The notes beneath the pieces are model-generated. The model saw only the letters and a program-made list of their open reading frames with translations. It had not been told where the DNA came from and did no database searches. A stretch of DNA of 64,000 nucleotides from Bin80 sp965219915. Lineage in GTDB: Bacteria; Bacteroidota; Rhodothermia; Rhodothermales; Bin80. The position numbers were made by a program, and so were the translations under genes. Below are positions 16,903-25,319 of the stretch, piece by piece; within the stretch, counting starts at the first letter, position 1; every line of letters starts with the position of its first letter. The stretch is from contig OZ244794.1 in the NCBI GenBank assembly GCA_965219915.1, positions 1,116,001 to 1,180,000 of the forward strand, given 5' to 3'.

Positions 16903-18779
16903 AGCACGCAATAGTCGCTTTGGTGCCTCTGCTCGTTCTTGTTGCCTGCGAGCGGCAGCCGCCGAGTCCGTTTCAAAACCTGAGTGCTGACTACGTAGGC
17001 ATAGACGCTTGCGCGGACTGCCACCCGGACAAAGCTGCCACATTTACACAATCCCAAATGGGACGGTCCTGGGAGCTTGCCAGACCATTTAACAGCAAGG
17101 CTGATTTTGACAATCCCACACCGGTTTACGATGATTTCAATGATCTCTATTACGAGGCCCTTCGGAAGGGAGACGAGCTATTTGTAGTAGAGTACCGGCT
17201 GAGCGGACTGGATACGGTGCACAAGCGGGTGGAGAAAATAGACTATATCGTAGGTAGTGGTCATCATACAAATTCACACATAATGGATGTGAACGGTTAT
17301 CTATACCAGATGCCCTTAACGTGGTACGTGCAGGAGGGTAAATGGGATCTTCCGCCAGGTTTTAAAGGGCCGAATAATAACCGATTTGACCGACCGATCC
17401 CACTTAAGTGTATGACCTGCCACAATGCCATGCCCGAGTATGTGGAGGGTTCCGAGAATAGGTATGTTTCTGTTCCGCATGGTATTGACTGTGAGCGTTG
17501 TCATGGACCGGGTTCGCTGCACATTGAATCTGTGATGAGTGGTAATGCTGTCAATACTAGTTTGGAGGCAGATTATACCATTGTGAACCCGGCCAGGCTG
17601 TCTGTTGAGCAACAGTTTGACATCTGTCAGGGATGCCATCTTCAAGGGGCTTCGGTTAACAAAGCCGGCCACACATTTGCGGACTTCAAGCCAGGGATGC
17701 CGCTTTCGGACATTGAGAATGTCTTCTGGCCGCGCTACGCAGACAGTCTACGCCAGTTCGTTATGGCTTCTCATCCGGATCGGTTAAGCCAGAGCGCGTG
17801 TTTTCAGGCTTCGGAAGCCATGACCTGCATCACCTGTCATGACCCACATGTCCCGATTGAGGCTATGGCAGAGGATCATTACCGGGATGTATGTCAGTCT
17901 TGTCATACGGGAGATGAAACCAGTTTAGCCTGTCCAACACCAGAGGCCGCCGCAGGAGCGGACTGTACAAGTTGCCATATGCCCGTGTCTGGCTCACAGG
18001 ATATTCCGCATATAACCATTACGGATCACTTCATTCGGTCTCCCCGCTCTGACGAATTGGAGGTAGTCAGCTCGGAAGCTCAGGCAGACTTTGTGCGTAT
18101 GGCAAGCCTGATAGACGAATCCCCAAGTGATGCCGAAATTGCCGAGGGATTCCTGACCTATTACGAAACGATAACCAATGCTCCGGGCTTCCTAGATTCT
18201 GCAGCGGTATATCTGGGGCGTGCAGATCGTGCGGGAGAAAATGTGGATGAACAATTGATCAGAATGCACTTCCTGAAAGGTGAAGCAACCAGTGTGCTGC
18301 GCATTGCGCGCAACATGGACGAGAGTATTTCTGATGCCTGGACGGGGTATCGTATTGGAGAGGCCTATTTGATGCAGGAAATGCCAGAACCGGCTATTAC
18401 ATATCTGGAGCAGGCGCTGCAGATTGCACCGGAGCACTTGCGTTTTATGGTTCGGCTTGGTGTTGCATATAGCAATGCCGGGCAGGTGTCTGCAGCACTT
18501 GCCATCTTCGATGAATCACTAGAACGTAATCCCAAGCAGGCGGAAGTCTACAATAATCGTGGCTATGCGCATGTGCTGAACAGAGATTTTGAGAGGGCTG
18601 AGGAGGACTTCAAGGCGGCGATTGCACTGGATCCAGATATAGTCATGGCCATAGCAAACCTAGCCTCGCTATACTACAATACGAATCGTCTGGAAGATGC
18701 ACGCATTTATGCACAGCGGCTCATCCAGCTTGACGGGGCCAACCCACAGTTCAGGCGTCTATGGGAACTCGTTCGATAG
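16899..18779 (+). CDS. second seven-haem cytochrome c lipoprotein with TPR tail
   Basis: 626 residues with lipoprotein signal MKHAIVALVPLLVLVAC. Seven CxxCH sites in the same order as the upstream protein: CADCH (about 38), then CMTCH, CERCH, CQGCH, CITCH, CQSCH and CTSCH by about residue 362. Shared landmarks include 'LTWYVQEGKWD', 'CERCHGPGS' and 'YTIVNPARLS'. About four TPRs occupy residues 470-620, fewer than in the first copy. Start ATG overlaps the previous TGA by 4 bp; its end overlaps the following protease gene by 19 bp, so all three are likely translated in a coupled way. The pair probably arose by duplication and then lost or gained TPRs. Confidence 0.88.
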   Translation: MKHAIVALVPLLVLVACERQPPSPFQNLSADYVGIDACADCHPDKAATFTQSQMGRSWELARPFNSKADFDNPTPVYDDFNDLYYEALRKGDELFVVEYRLSGLDTVHKRVEKIDYIVGSGHHTNSHIMDVNGYLYQMPLTWYVQEGKWDLPPGFKGPNNNRFDRPIPLKCMTCHNAMPEYVEGSENRYVSVPHGIDCERCHGPGSLHIESVMSGNAVNTSLEADYTIVNPARLSVEQQFDICQGCHLQGASVNKAGHTFADFKPGMPLSDIENVFWPRYADSLRQFVMASHPDRLSQSACFQASEAMTCITCHDPHVPIEAMAEDHYRDVCQSCHTGDETSLACPTPEAAAGADCTSCHMPVSGSQDIPHITITDHFIRSPRSDELEVVSSEAQADFVRMASLIDESPSDAEIAEGFLTYYETITNAPGFLDSAAVYLGRADRAGENVDEQLIRMHFLKGEATSVLRIARNMDESISDAWTGYRIGEAYLMQEMPEPAITYLEQALQIAPEHLRFMVRLGVAYSNAGQVSAALAIFDESLERNPKQAEVYNNRGYAHVLNRDFERAEEDFKAAIALDPDIVMAIANLASLYYNTNRLEDARIYAQRLIQLDGANPQFRRLWELVR

Positions 18780-20812
18780 CATTGATCGTCCTGTTGGGCA
18801 TTATCAGTCTTCCTGTTTATGGGCAGGATACGACTGCCTTCTGTCTGACGCACGTGCATGTCCATGCGGGAGTTGCCTTACCTGTGACCGGCAAGGCAGG
18901 CACTCGACCAATACATGAAAACGAGCCGGCAGGTGTTCGAGGTGCAAACGACACACCAGACACGGCTGAGCCACTTGGTGTACTGGGGAGTTCAGGGGTT
19001 CAAATTTCTGGAATGCTGTCGCCGGAGCCTCCAATTCTTTATGGTGGTACGGAGGAGGAAGTGGTTGATGATGGAGCAATCCAGTTAGCTCGTGAGGTGC
19101 ACCTAACCAGTGGTATCCGTGTACAGGTGCGGGGCATCATTGGCGATGGTCTTCACGGCAGCCGGGGCGGAGGTACCGGAGATTTTGATTTTTATCGAAT
19201 GGGGGCGTTGCTCGCGGGACAGAGAATAACGATAGATGTAGATACTTCTCCCGCTTCCCCAGGTCTTAACAGCAAGGTAGCCCTATACGATAGCACGGGT
19301 AAGCGACTGAATTCCAGCAAAAATGGTGGAGACGGTAATAGAAACAGTTATTTGGACGTTGTAATTCCAGCAGACGGGGCTTACTTCGCGGCTGTTCGGG
19401 GAACTAACTCCTGGTGGCCAGACGATCCTTTTGATCCCGCCTCAGGCCCAAAAGCAGGGAGCGAAGGTCCATACATTCTCACGCTTGGCGTAGATGCAGA
19501 AGACTTTGACTGGTTCAGCCTCGATATGCAGGCGGGGGATGTGTTCAGTGCAGCAGTCGAAGACTCAGCCCGCCACCTCGTATTTGCGGGTGCTGACGGT
19601 ACGGTTCATTTGGCGTCAGACCTTGACCGCAGTGATCTACTACCCGTCACGAGCCCATTGCTTAAGGGAGGAAATGCGAACCTTGCTTTTGTGATCGCGG
19701 AGACAGGGAGATATTTTTTTCGAATAGGTCATGGAGCCGGCGCTTACTCTGCGACATTGACCGCCCGTCGTGCGGGGCACGGGCAAGAATCCACCAAACA
19801 GGTTTTATTTGTGGACTTTGACGGTGTTGATTTTGACGCGAGTTTTCTTGGAGGTCGTGCTGATGCACGGCTATCACCATTGAACAGATTTTTGGAGAAT
19901 CAGGGTATTGCTCAGGACGAAGATCAGATCATTGATCTCGCGCTAGCCACACTCAAGGAAAACCTTGTTGATGACTTACAGGAAGCGCTGGCGGCCGATG
20001 TTTTTTTGGATATCCGGAACAGCAGAGATCACCCGGATACTTGGGGTGCACCCAACGTAAGTCGCGTGATTGTAGGAGGAAGCCGGAGTGAACTGGGCCT
20101 GGAAACAATCGGCATTGCCGAAAGTGTGGATGTGGGCAACTTTGTTTTGAATGAAACCGCTGTTGTGCTCCTGGATCGAATTACGGACCCGCTCTGGGAA
20201 CCCTCTTTTTCCGCGGTACAGCGTGCTCCGGGTGTTTCGATGGCTGACCTGCTCGGGTTGGCGCTGGGCAATATTATTGCTCATGAAGCAGGACATTTAA
20301 TTGCTAGTTTTCATTCGGGACACGCTGACTATCCTTGGCAGATCATGGATGCAAGTCCCGAAGCAGCGGGGTTTCTGGGAGCGGGGCCAGACAAAATAGT
20401 GGGCACAGAGGATGACCTGGACGTAGATTTGGGAGTATCTCCATATTGGGAAATTGAGGGATTTGTTGGTTTGCAGGATTCCCGTACGGCGACATTCTAT
20501 GGTCTAGGTGGTGCGTACGTGACGCAATTGGTCTCACGGGTTATTCCCTGGGACGGAAGGATAGGGTCAGTATATCCAAACCCCTCCCATGACCGGGCAT
20601 GGTTACCGGTTACACTTGAACGCTCCGGACCGCTACAGCTTGAATTCTACGACATGTTGGGCCGTCGTCAGGCGAGCTTGGGAGAGAGTATGGTGCCGCG
20701 GGGCCATTCGCAAATTCTGCTTCCGGTGAATCGATTGGCTCCGGGTACCTACTTGCTGCGTGCAAAGCTGAATGTTGGCACCGTAGGGCGGAAGCTTGTT
20801 GTACTTCGGTAG
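18761..20812 (+). CDS. secreted metzincin-like metalloprotease with T9SS sorting domain
   Basis: 683 residues, signal peptide MGTRSIALIVLLGIISLPVYG. A region near 130-245 looks like a pre-peptidase/DVUA0089-type beta domain ('DFDFYRMGALLAGQRITIDVD', 'SKVALYDSTGKRL'), repeated more weakly at 250-330. The catalytic motif HEAGHLIASFH starts at about residue 508, matching HExxHxxGxxH except Ala for Gly, with 'IMDASPEA' about 25 residues later as a candidate Met-turn. The C-terminal 80 residues ('VYPNPSHDRAWLPV...YDMLGRRQ...LAPGTYLLRAK...KLVVLR') are a T9SS type A sorting domain, so it should be exported to the surface or medium. Target unknown; overlap with the cytochrome genes implies a joint role. 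Confidence 0.8.
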   Translation: MGTRSIALIVLLGIISLPVYGQDTTAFCLTHVHVHAGVALPVTGKAGTRPIHENEPAGVRGANDTPDTAEPLGVLGSSGVQISGMLSPEPPILYGGTEEEVVDDGAIQLAREVHLTSGIRVQVRGIIGDGLHGSRGGGTGDFDFYRMGALLAGQRITIDVDTSPASPGLNSKVALYDSTGKRLNSSKNGGDGNRNSYLDVVIPADGAYFAAVRGTNSWWPDDPFDPASGPKAGSEGPYILTLGVDAEDFDWFSLDMQAGDVFSAAVEDSARHLVFAGADGTVHLASDLDRSDLLPVTSPLLKGGNANLAFVIAETGRYFFRIGHGAGAYSATLTARRAGHGQESTKQVLFVDFDGVDFDASFLGGRADARLSPLNRFLENQGIAQDEDQIIDLALATLKENLVDDLQEALAADVFLDIRNSRDHPDTWGAPNVSRVIVGGSRSELGLETIGIAESVDVGNFVLNETAVVLLDRITDPLWEPSFSAVQRAPGVSMADLLGLALGNIIAHEAGHLIASFHSGHADYPWQIMDASPEAAGFLGAGPDKIVGTEDDLDVDLGVSPYWEIEGFVGLQDSRTATFYGLGGAYVTQLVSRVIPWDGRIGSVYPNPSHDRAWLPVTLERSGPLQLEFYDMLGRRQASLGESMVPRGHSQILLPVNRLAPGTYLLRAKLNVGTVGRKLVVLR

Positions 20813-21298
20813 CTGGACTCTGAGCAGGCCGGACTAATACGACACTACGCCAGAAGGCAAGGTCAGTGGGGTGCATACCCTAATGTTCGTCCTGATCATC
20901 GCGAATCCTGGAGTAGCAGCATTCTGCATGAACAGGAAGTAATTATGAGGCACCATGTTTTCGCAATTCAAGCCGGCGATATACAACTTGGTTTGTGGAG
21001 AGGCGATTGGCAGTTTTTGACGGCTAATCAGTCTGGTAGTTGTCTAGCATCAAACTTTCAAGCCGGCGACAACACTATTTGCAGTTGACGCTGTGATTTG
21101 AATTTCAGGCTAATCCTTGGAATTGTTTGTTCGAAGTGGACGAATTTGTCGGGTATAAGTGAAGCGTTTCGGTTTTCTCGAGACCGATCCAACGCTAAAG
21201 GTGCACTGTCTGGAGCCCGTTAAAATGTCGGTCGCTCATACGGCGACTGGGATTGATGGAGCATTCCTACGGAATATGCACATCTGTGCAACAGTTTT
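20813..21298. other. gene-free stretch upstream of metal transporter operon
   Basis: No supported gene. A 13-bp direct repeat (TTCAAGCCGGCGA) appears at about 20967-20979 and 21057-21069. The stretch presumably holds the promoter of the metal transport operon, but no clear -33/-7 pair could be fixed. Confidence 0.4.
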
Positions 21299-21340
21299 GA
21301 TATTTTGCAGTTTTAGCCTAGCCTAAAAATCCAAAATATC
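21299..21340. promoter_or_regulatory. 42-bp palindrome, candidate metal-regulator operator
   Basis: Outer arms GATATTTTG (21299-21307) and CAAAATATC (21332-21340) are perfect inverse complements, and so are inner arms TTTTAG (21311-21316) and CTAAAA (21323-21328); over the whole 42 bp 18 of 21 base pairs match. The core TTTTAGCCTAGCCTAAAA resembles the TTAGG-TTAGCCTAA-type operators of DtxR/MntR/TroR repressors. It ends 1 bp before the ATG of the TroA-like gene, so a bound repressor would cover the translation start region, and in RNA it could fold into a hairpin that hides it. Operator identity is inference. Confidence 0.55.
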
Positions 21341-21341
21341 A

Positions 21342-22286
21342 ATGCGCTCGGCTGCTCTATATATCATGGTACTTGGACTGCTGATGTCCTGCACCTCAGC
21401 GGAAGAGGAGTCTGCGCCACTTGGGGATCGTGCAATCAGGGTCGTGGCGACCACGAGCATTGTTGCCGATCTGGTTCGTACAGTTGGTGGGGCGGACGTG
21501 AGTGTTGAATCGTTGATGGGGCCTGGGGTTGATCCGCATCTATATAAGGCCAGTGCGCGCGATGTCGATAGAATGGTTGAGTCTGATATCGTGGTTTACA
21601 ATGGTCTACATCTTGAGGGTAAAATGGGGGATCTGTTTGAAGCGATGGCTGAACGGGGGAAGCCGACCATCGCAATCGCTGAGGTCAGTATTCCCGACAG
21701 TTTATTGCGAGCGTCAGAGCTATTTCAAGGTAATTATGATCCGCATATCTGGTTCGACGCTGAGCTGTGGGCCCGCGCTGCACATGCACTCGCCAATGCA
21801 CTCGGGGCTCTGGATACTACACGTGAAGCTGCGTTTGTAGCACGAGGAAATGCTTACGTTGCCGAGCTTCTGGAAGTACATGCTTACGTGCATGAGAAAG
21901 CTGATGAGGTCCCAATGGAGCAGCGAGTACTCATTACCTCTCATGATGCGTTCGGTTACTTCGGGCGGGCATATGGGTTCGAGGTTCGTGGGCTTCAGGG
22001 AATTTCCACCGCATCAGAAGCAGGTGCGGCAGATGTACAGAACCTAGCTGCACTGGTAACTGAACGGCGGATTCCAGCGATGTTCATAGAGTCGTCAGTA
22101 TCTCCACGTGGTATTGAAGCTGTCCAAGAAGCGGTAGAAGCCAAAGGCTTTGATGTCAGTATCGGTGGCACTTTGTATGGGGATGCCCTGGGCGGACCAT
22201 CCACACCAGCAGCCACTTACCTGGATATGATCCACTACAATATTGATACGATCGTTGAGGCACTCTGTAATGAAGAACGCAATTGA
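21342..22286 (+). CDS. troA: metal ABC transporter substrate-binding lipoprotein, TroA type
   Basis: 314 residues, short lipoprotein signal ending LLMSC (Cys 17). Cluster A-I metal-binding fold with the four expected ligands: H66 (DPHLY), H135 (DPHIWFD), H201 (TSHDAFGYF) and D281 (YGDALGG), the His3Asp set of TroA (binds Zn or Mn) rather than the His2GluAsp of PsaA. No His-rich loop of the ZnuA kind, favouring Mn/Fe/Zn TroA-like use. The ATG leaves no room for a Shine-Dalgarno because the palindrome ends 1 bp upstream, hinting at a leaderless or structured message; a start at 21366 would break the signal peptide. First gene of a four-gene operon. Confidence 0.9.
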   Translation: MRSAALYIMVLGLLMSCTSAEEESAPLGDRAIRVVATTSIVADLVRTVGGADVSVESLMGPGVDPHLYKASARDVDRMVESDIVVYNGLHLEGKMGDLFEAMAERGKPTIAIAEVSIPDSLLRASELFQGNYDPHIWFDAELWARAAHALANALGALDTTREAAFVARGNAYVAELLEVHAYVHEKADEVPMEQRVLITSHDAFGYFGRAYGFEVRGLQGISTASEAGAADVQNLAALVTERRIPAMFIESSVSPRGIEAVQEAVEAKGFDVSIGGTLYGDALGGPSTPAATYLDMIHYNIDTIVEALCNEERN

Positions 22287-23004
22287 AGTACGTGATCTTA
22301 CGGTAGCTTATCGGGAAAGTCCGGTTTTATGGGATATTGATCTGGACGTCCCCTCAGGTGCACTGATGGCCATTGTCGGCCCCAATGGCGCCGGCAAAAC
22401 GACGCTGATACAGGCAATCCTTTCACTTATCAAGCCCGCGGCCGGCCAAATTCACATCCTTGGCCAACCTTATCGAAGTGTAGCTTCCAACGTAGGTTAC
22501 GTTCCTCAACGCGGTAGTGTGGATTGGGATTTTCCAACCAGTGTTTTGGATGTTGTTCTAATGGGGTTGTACGGTCGTCTTGGATGGGTTCGTCGACCAG
22601 GACGCAATGAGCGCTCGGATGCAATGGCTGCACTTGATCAGGTAGGTATGGCTGAGTTGGCCCATCGCCAGATCAGCCAGCTGTCCGGTGGACAGCAACA
22701 ACGCGTATTTCTGGCGAGGGCACTGGTGCAGGATGCCAGCATCTACCTCATGGATGAACCTCTGCAGGGCGTAGATGCAACGACGGAACGGACGATCATC
22801 GAACTCCTTCGTACGCTGCAATCATTGGGCAAAACGGTCATGGTCGTGCACCATGACCTGCAAACGGTATCCTCCTACTTTGATGAAGTGCTGCTACTGA
22901 ATGTGCGCCGGATTGCAAGTGGTCCTGTTTCGGAAGTGTTCACGGAAGCCAATTTGAGACTTACTTACGGAGGCCGTGTTGCAATCATTAAGGGCGCAAC
23001 CTAG
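22270..23004 (+). CDS. troB: metal ABC transporter ATPase, TroB type
   Basis: 244 residues from ATG 22270, preceded by GAGG and overlapping troA by 17 bp; a frame extension to 22243 lacks a better start. Walker A is GPNGAGKTT (about 37-45), signature LSGGQQQR, Walker B 'ASIYLMDEPLQGVD' with the Q-loop 'YVPQRGSVDWDFPTSV' typical of TroB/MntB/ZnuC transporters, and the switch His in 'VVHHDL'. Powers uptake of the divalent metal through the two permeases encoded downstream. Confidence 0.93.
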   Translation: MKNAIEVRDLTVAYRESPVLWDIDLDVPSGALMAIVGPNGAGKTTLIQAILSLIKPAAGQIHILGQPYRSVASNVGYVPQRGSVDWDFPTSVLDVVLMGLYGRLGWVRRPGRNERSDAMAALDQVGMAELAHRQISQLSGGQQQRVFLARALVQDASIYLMDEPLQGVDATTERTIIELLRTLQSLGKTVMVVHHDLQTVSSYFDEVLLLNVRRIASGPVSEVFTEANLRLTYGGRVAIIKGAT

Positions 23005-23006
23005 CC

Positions 23007-24116
23007 ATGGAGCAATTTTTTGGTGACTATACATTTCGTACAGTTGCCCTTGGAACGGCAATACTAGGTATCATAAGCGGTGCGCTAGGAGCCTTTGCTG
23101 TTCTACGACGGCAGAGCCTACTGGGTGATGCGGTATCGCATGCCGCCCTGCCAGGCGTTGGGTTGGCTTTTATCATTACCGGCAGCAAAGCTCCGCTAAT
23201 CCTGATGGTGGGTGCAGGGCTTGCCGGATGGCTTGCCACAGTTGTGGTTTTAGTTATAACCACAACGACACGGATCAAGTATGACGGTGCGCTTGGTTTT
23301 GTACTGTCTGTGTTCTTTGGTATTGGTCTGGTTCTGCTCACATTCATTCAGAAATTTCCCGATGCAAGCCAGGCAGGGCTTGATTCGTTTCTATTTGGCC
23401 AGGCTGCGGCACTCGTTGAGCAAGATGTGATTACAATTGCAGTTTTGGGTGGCTTGGCATTGGTCGTACTGGTCTTGTTCTGGAAAGAGTTCAAACTCCT
23501 CTCCTTTGACCCCGAATTTGCAAATAGTCTGGTGTTACCCGTTCGTCGGCTGGACCTCGGGCTGACTACGCTGCTGGTCGTAGCTATTGTGATTGGGCTG
23601 CAGACGGTAGGCGTAGTGCTCATGAGTGCCATGATCATTGCTCCCGCTGCTGCTGCACGTCAGTGGACAGACAACCTGGGCATCATGGTGCTGATATCGA
23701 TGGTGATTGGGGCATTGTCTGGGGTAGGTGGTGCCCTCCTGAGCACCAGCACGTCTAACTTGCCTACCGGCCCGACGATTGTTCTGTGTGCAAGCGGAGT
23801 TGTATTGGTTTCTGTGATTATTGCTCCGCGTCGTGGACTGGTTTGGGAGCAGATCCGCCGAACGCTTCAGGCCCGAAGGCTGAGGAGTGAAGCCATTCTA
23901 CTGGATCTCTTTGAATTGGCAAAGGAGCATGACAGCTTTGAGCATCCGCATATGGAAGCTGCTTTGAAGGTAATGCATCCTAATGCGAGCACACTGCGTC
24001 GCCAGTTGCGCAGCCTACATTCCAAAGGGCTGATCAGTGTGCATTCAACCGGGGGCTGGGCATTAACACAGGAGGGGATGAACACCTGTAACGAACTCCT
24101 GGCCAAACGCGTGTGA
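23007..24116 (+). CDS. troC: metal ABC transporter permease with C-terminal winged-helix-like tail (TroC type)
   Basis: 369 residues. Residues about 1-280 are an ABC-3 (TroCD/ZnuB) permease with some eight or nine helices and the family pieces 'LLGDAVSHAALPGVGLAF' and 'MSAMIIAPAAAARQWTDN'. The last 90 residues are hydrophilic and look like a winged helix-turn-helix ('LRRQLRSLHSKGLISVHSTG', 'WALTQEGMNTCNELLAKR'), like the DNA-binding halves of DtxR/MarR-type regulators. Ordinary permeases of this family stop near residue 280-290. Gap to troB is 2 bp; the end overlaps troD by 1 bp. Confidence 0.88.
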   Translation: MEQFFGDYTFRTVALGTAILGIISGALGAFAVLRRQSLLGDAVSHAALPGVGLAFIITGSKAPLILMVGAGLAGWLATVVVLVITTTTRIKYDGALGFVLSVFFGIGLVLLTFIQKFPDASQAGLDSFLFGQAAALVEQDVITIAVLGGLALVVLVLFWKEFKLLSFDPEFANSLVLPVRRLDLGLTTLLVVAIVIGLQTVGVVLMSAMIIAPAAAARQWTDNLGIMVLISMVIGALSGVGGALLSTSTSNLPTGPTIVLCASGVVLVSVIIAPRRGLVWEQIRRTLQARRLRSEAILLDLFELAKEHDSFEHPHMEAALKVMHPNASTLRRQLRSLHSKGLISVHSTGGWALTQEGMNTCNELLAKRV

Positions 24117-25228
24117 TGAGCCTGTTTCAGTTGGAGATTCAATTGGTTGCTGCCGTAGTCGCGGTTGCATGTGTGCTACCAGGTACTTTTCTTGTATTGC
24201 GACGAATGGCAATGATGAGCGATGCAATCAGCCACGCAATTCTGCCAGGTATCGTGGTTGGATTCTTCCTGACCGGCAACCTGTCATCTCCGTTCCTTAT
24301 ACTCGGTGGTGCAGCGACGGGGCTGCTTACGGTCGTCCTGGTCGAGTGGATGCGAAAGACCAAACGCGTACGCGAAGATGCTGCGATGGGGTTAGTGTTT
24401 TCGGCACTCTTTGCGACCGGAGTAGTTCTGATTGCCCGCTATGCGGGTGATGTACACTTAGACACTGATGCTGTGCTCCTGGGGGAGTTGGCCTTCGCAC
24501 CATTCGACCGCCTGCAGATCGCTGGCTACGATCTGGGCCCCCAAGCCCTGTATTCCACCGGTTTGGTTGGACTGCTGTGTGCAGCGTTCATAATGCTATT
24601 CTACAAGGAGCTTAAGCTGGCCACGTTTGACAGCGCACTCTGTGCCACGCTGGGTTTTCTGCCGGGGCTGCTGCACTATGCACTCATGGCGTTAGTATCC
24701 ATGACTGCGGTCGCCGCATTTGATGCGGTCGGGTCTATTCTAGTAGTGGCACTTATGGTCGGCCCTCCCATCAGTGCATACCTGCTTACCAATCGACTGG
24801 ATCGCATGATTCTGTATAGTATCCTGTTGGCGGTTACTGCCGCCGTTACGGGATACTGGGTTGCACACCTATTTGATGCCTCAATCGCAGGATGTATGGT
24901 CGCAATTGTAGGTGTCCAGTTCGGAATCTTGCTTTGTGTAGCCCCCAATCAGGGGCTACTGGCTGCATGGCAGCGCAGAAAACGTCAAAGATGGCAATTT
25001 GCAGTCAAGATGCTTGTGATTCACTTGCTGCAACACGAGGGTACACCTGAAGCGGAGCGGGAATGTCGCATGGATCATCTTCAGGACCACCTGGCCTGGG
25101 AAAAACCCTTTGCCGAGAGTGTGGTTGCTCGCGCAACCGCAAAGAGATTACTGAATCCGGTGGGAGAATCCCTTGAGTTGACGGCACCGGGGCGTGAATT
25201 GGCGCGCGAAGCCATCGTGCACCGCTGA
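24116..25228 (+). CDS. troD: metal ABC transporter permease with C-terminal tail (TroD type)
   Basis: 370 residues from the ATG at 24116, which overlaps the previous TGA (TGATG); a GTG 3 bp upstream is also in frame. ABC-3 permease core with 'MMSDAISHAILPGIVVGFF' and 'SILVVALMVGPPISAYLL'. Like its partner it has an 85-residue hydrophilic C-terminal extension ('RWQFAVKMLVIHLLQHEG...DHLQDHLAW...AKRLLNPVGESLELTAPGRELAREA') ending in a wing-like beta hairpin pattern. Two paralogous permeases form the heterodimeric channel. It converges on ccmF with 91 bp between stops and no clear terminator. Confidence 0.87.
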   Translation: MSLFQLEIQLVAAVVAVACVLPGTFLVLRRMAMMSDAISHAILPGIVVGFFLTGNLSSPFLILGGAATGLLTVVLVEWMRKTKRVREDAAMGLVFSALFATGVVLIARYAGDVHLDTDAVLLGELAFAPFDRLQIAGYDLGPQALYSTGLVGLLCAAFIMLFYKELKLATFDSALCATLGFLPGLLHYALMALVSMTAVAAFDAVGSILVVALMVGPPISAYLLTNRLDRMILYSILLAVTAAVTGYWVAHLFDASIAGCMVAIVGVQFGILLCVAPNQGLLAAWQRRKRQRWQFAVKMLVIHLLQHEGTPEAERECRMDHLQDHLAWEKPFAESVVARATAKRLLNPVGESLELTAPGRELAREAIVHR

Positions 25229-25319
25229 AATAATCTGAGGAGAATTTGCCGGAGAGTCACGCGAAGGTGCGCGACAGGGCCGGTAGACCGACGTTGTTGA
25301 GACGAGCAGGACGAATGCA

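Noticed and set aside
20967..21069. 13-bp direct repeat TTCAAGCCGGCGA as an attachment site or CRISPR-like repeat
   Set aside because: Only two copies, 90 bp apart, no mobile gene nearby.
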